Part shown: positions 6,024 through 8,029 of the stretch, one piece after another
Position numbering within the stretch: position 1 is the stretch's first letter
Layout: each line of letters opens with the position of its first letter
Assembly (NCBI GenBank): GCA_944377765.1
Contig: CALWFX010000028.1
Coordinates: 1-8,029, forward strand
Source: an uncultured Clostridia bacterium
Lineage (GTDB): Bacteria > Bacillota > Clostridia > Christensenellales > UBA1242
Reading direction: 5' to 3'
DNA length: 8,029 nt
The notes under the pieces: model-generated
Told to the model about the DNA's origin: nothing
The model's database searches: none
What the model saw: the letters and a program-made list of their open reading frames with translations, nothing else
Made by a program: the position numbers and the translations under genes

Positions 6024-6533
6024 TTAAACTAATTCAACAACAGCCATTTCTGTTGCATCACCACGACGAGCACCAAGTTTAATAACTCTTGTATATCCAC
6101 CGCCAACGCCTGCTTCTTTTGCTCTTTGAGCATATTTTGGAGCATAAACATTGAAGATTTTTTCAATTATAGGATGATTAATTCCTTCAATGCGTGCTTT
6201 AAAAGTTTCCTTAGATTCCTTTTCTTTTCTTTGTTCTTGAAGGTCGTAAACATAACCCATAATTTTTCTTCTGGCTGCAAGTTTCTTTGGTCCGTCATTA
6301 AGAACTTCTTTCTTAACCTTCTTTCCATCGGCACCTTTAACTTCTTTAACAACCTTGATTGTATCTTCATAAGAATTGATAGCAAGTGTGATAATTTTTT
6401 CAGCAACTCTTGCAGTAGCTTTGGCTTTTGCTAAAGTTGTTTCAATTTTACCATTCCAAAGAAGTGTGGAAACTTGTCCACGAAGAAGTGCTTTTCTTTC
6501 TTTTGAAGGTCTGCCTAATTTATCGTTAGCCAT
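6024..6533 (-). CDS. rplQ: 50S ribosomal protein L17, long form
   Basis: L17 sits on the large subunit near the polypeptide exit tunnel. The core motifs are clear: KLGRPSKERKALLRGQVSTL (5-24), GKIETTLAKAKATARVAEKI, and the C-terminal APKYAQRAKEAGVGGGYTRV with GARRGDATEMAVVELV. At 169 residues it is about 50 longer than the usual 110-125. The additional stretch lies between about residues 52 and 121 (NSYEDTIK, a Lys/Glu-rich KKVKKEVLNDGPKKLAARRK, and DLQEQRKEKESKETFKAR) and interrupts the region before the INHPIIEKIF helix. From memory, similar long forms occur in some Clostridia, so it is a lineage feature and not a fusion artefact. AGGAG (6545-6541) is 7 bases before ATG 6533, and 20 bases separate it from rpoA. 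It is the last gene of the operon. Confidence 0.97.
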   Translation of the reverse strand: MANDKLGRPSKERKALLRGQVSTLLWNGKIETTLAKAKATARVAEKIITLAINSYEDTIKVVKEVKGADGKKVKKEVLNDGPKKLAARRKIMGYVYDLQEQRKEKESKETFKARIEGINHPIIEKIFNVYAPKYAQRAKEAGVGGGYTRVIKLGARRGDATEMAVVELV

Positions 6534-6553
6534 TTTCTTTCTCCTTTTTTAAA

Positions 6554-7507
6554 TTATTCTTCGTCTTTACGAAGACTGAAACCATAACTTTCAAGTTTAT
6601 TAATAACTTCTTCAACACTCTTAGCACCAAGATTACGAACTTTAAACATATCGCTCTTAGATTTTTTAAGAAGGTCTTGAATTGTGTTAATTCCTGCTCT
6701 CTTCAAGCAGTTATAAGAACGAACAGAAAGATCCATTTCTTCAATTGGAAGTTCCATGAGTTTCACTTGCTTGTCTTCTTCTTTAGAAACAAGAATATTC
6801 ATGTCGCCCATTTGAGCACAAAGTTCAATGAAAAGATTAACATGTTCATTGATAATTTTTCCTGCCAAACTTACAATTTCTCTTGCAGAAGTTGTGCCAT
6901 TTGTTGTAACTTCAAGCACAAGTTTGTCATAGTCAATGCTGTTTCCAACACGAGTTGGTTCAACATTGAAGTTAACTCTTTTAACAGGTGAGAAAATACT
7001 ATCCATTGCAATGAAGTCAATGTTATCATATTTATCCTTGTTTTCATCTGCAGAAACATAACCACGACCATTTCCAATCATAACATCCATATCAAGCACA
7101 GCCCCTTCGTCCATTGTGCAAATATGAAGGTCAGGATTTAAAACTTCGCATTCATCGTTAAGTTCAAAATCTTTTGCAGTAACTTCGCCTGGAGTGTTTT
7201 TTCTTAAACGAAGATAAGTTATAAAGTTCTTTTCTTGGTTTGTGCATTTAACTGCAAGACCTTTAAGATTAAGAACAATATCCACAACATCTTCTGTTAC
7301 TCCTCTTATTGTTGAAAACTCATGAGCAACGCCCGCAATTCTAAATGCAATTGGAGCAGAGCCAGGAAGCGCGCTTAAGAGTGTTCTTCTCATGCAGTTT
7401 CCAAGAGTGATTCCATAACCTTTTTCAAGTGGTTCAACAACAAATCTAGCGAAATTTCCGCCATCAGTTTCTTCACAAGTGATTCTTGGTTTTTCCATTT
7501 CCATCAT
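6554..7507 (-). CDS. rpoA: DNA-directed RNA polymerase subunit alpha
   Basis: The alpha subunit dimerises to nucleate the RNA polymerase core, and its C-terminal domain binds UP elements and activators. The protein has 317 residues, the usual length. The N-terminal domain (about 1-235) carries the conserved GYGITLGNCMRRTLLSALPG (30-49), the ITEDVVDIVLNLK-type motif (here VTEDVVDIVLNLKGLA) and EPTRVGNSIDYD. A linker (about 240-255) leads to the helix-hairpin-helix C-terminal domain with LSVRSYNCLKRAGI, where R263 corresponds to the DNA-contacting R265 of E. coli, and RNLGAKSVEEVINKL. I place the start at ATG 7507 because AGGGGG (7522-7517) is 9 bases upstream; the ATGs at 7504 and 7498 are possible alternatives, and a further 23 codons upstream would run into rpsD. 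It is 19 bases from the rpsD stop, in the standard alpha-operon order. Confidence 0.98.
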   Translation of the reverse strand: MMEMEKPRITCEETDGGNFARFVVEPLEKGYGITLGNCMRRTLLSALPGSAPIAFRIAGVAHEFSTIRGVTEDVVDIVLNLKGLAVKCTNQEKNFITYLRLRKNTPGEVTAKDFELNDECEVLNPDLHICTMDEGAVLDMDVMIGNGRGYVSADENKDKYDNIDFIAMDSIFSPVKRVNFNVEPTRVGNSIDYDKLVLEVTTNGTTSAREIVSLAGKIINEHVNLFIELCAQMGDMNILVSKEEDKQVKLMELPIEEMDLSVRSYNCLKRAGINTIQDLLKKSKSDMFKVRNLGAKSVEEVINKLESYGFSLRKDEE

Positions 7508-7516
7508 AATCAAAAT

Positions 7517-7522
7517 CCCCCT
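7517..7522 (-). promoter_or_regulatory. Ribosome binding site deciding the rpoA start
   Basis: AGGGGG lies in the 19-base gap between rpsD and rpoA, 9 bases before ATG 7507 (12 before ATG 7504). Its position rules out a longer rpoA reading frame that would overlap the end of rpsD. Confidence 0.8.
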
Positions 7523-7526
7523 AAAA

Positions 7527-8029
7527 TTATCTTGAATACAACTCAACAATAAGTTGTTCCTTGATATCAGTGTCAATATCTGCTCTTTCTGGATTTGCTA
7601 AAATTTTACCAGTGAGAGTTTCAGTGTCAAATTCAAGCCATTTTGGCATAACAATTTTCATGCCTTTAAGTTGTTTGAACATTTCGTTATCGCGCTTGTT
7701 TTCTTTAATTGCAATAACATCGCCAACTTTAACTCTGTATGAAGCAATGCTAACTGTTTTACCATTAACAGTGATATGACCATGGTTTACAATTTGACGA
7801 CATTCTGCTCTTGAAGCACCAATGCCCATTCTGTAAACAACATTGTCAAGTCTTCTTTCAATAAGGGAGAGCATGTTTTCACCTGTAACACCCTTTGCTC
7901 TTACTGCATCTTCATAATATTTTCTAAATTGTTTTTCTAAGATGCCATACATTCTTTTAACTTTTTGCTTTTCACGAAGTTGAAGTCCGTATTCAGTAAC
8001 TCTCTTTCTTGATGCACCATGTTGTCCAG
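7527..8029 (-). CDS. rpsD: 30S ribosomal protein S4 (5' end cut by window edge)
   Basis: S4 is a primary 16S rRNA-binding protein that starts 30S body assembly. The visible frame runs from codon 8027 to TAA 7529-7527, 166 residues out of about 200; the first roughly 35-40 residues, including any zinc-binding Cys, lie outside the window. The visible sequence begins GQHGASRKRVTEYGLQLREK, a typical internal S4 motif, followed by QKVKRMYGILEKQFRKYYEDA. The S4 RNA-binding domain is RLDNVVYRMGIGASRAECRQ with VNHGHITVNGKTV. The ATG at 7952 is an internal Met (RMYGILEKQF) and not the start. The gene precedes rpoA and rplQ, as in most Bacillota. S4 often represses its own operon, but no leader is visible here to judge that. 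Confidence 0.98.
   Translation of the reverse strand, partial: GQHGASRKRVTEYGLQLREKQKVKRMYGILEKQFRKYYEDAVRAKGVTGENMLSLIERRLDNVVYRMGIGASRAECRQIVNHGHITVNGKTVSIASYRVKVGDVIAIKENKRDNEMFKQLKGMKIVMPKWLEFDTETLTGKILANPERADIDTDIKEQLIVELYSR

Noticed and set aside
7508..7576. A longer rpoA beginning at 7576
   Set aside because: It would overlap rpsD by 50 bases and the added residues do not resemble RpoA; the strong AGGGGG site supports ATG 7507.

Overview
The window looks like a piece of a low-GC Gram-positive chromosome (Bacillota, probably an uncultured Clostridia-type gut bacterium). Evidence: AT-rich coding and intergenic DNA, strong AGGAG-type ribosome binding sites, the rpsD-rpoA-rplQ order, an indirect-aminoacylation gatCAB operon, a long clostridial-style L17, and a lipoprotein with a Gram-positive style lipobox. 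The lineage is an inference; no rRNA is present to fix it. The standard genetic code fits every gene.

Layout. Positions 1-1482 (+) are the 3' part of a large, Asn/Tyr/Ile-rich, beta-rich repeat protein whose reading frame is open from the first base. The repeat period is 618 bp (206 codons). A bidirectional terminator separates it from a convergent gatC-gatA-gatB operon (4673 down to 1539, minus strand), which has a consensus promoter in front of gatC. Divergent from gatC is a small plus-strand gene (4795-5169) for a probable winged-helix-like protein with one C-terminal membrane helix. A second bidirectional terminator separates it from a minus-strand lipoprotein gene (5896-5204) with a Big_3-type Ig-like domain. 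Last comes the distal end of the ribosomal alpha operon on the minus strand: rpsD (truncated by the window edge), rpoA and rplQ, closed by a hairpin terminator.

How the parts work together. rpsD, rpoA and rplQ supply 30S assembly, the RNA polymerase alpha subunit and a 50S exit-tunnel protein from one transcript. GatCAB converts mischarged Glu-tRNA(Gln) and/or Asp-tRNA(Asn) to the correct amide form. The lipoprotein and the repeat protein are probably accessory envelope or surface proteins and have no visible link to the housekeeping genes.

The most interesting signal is a run of nine G (minus strand) lying exactly between a -35 (TTGACT) and a -10 (TATAAT) in front of the lipoprotein gene. 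The spacer is 19 bp. This resembles known slipped-strand phase-variable promoters and suggests that lipoprotein expression may vary by tract length. The second is the repeat protein, in which half of the repeat unit is strongly conserved between copies and the other half has diverged. There is no gene-free stretch longer than about 125 bases, and I saw no tRNA, rRNA, CRISPR array, insertion sequence or riboswitch.
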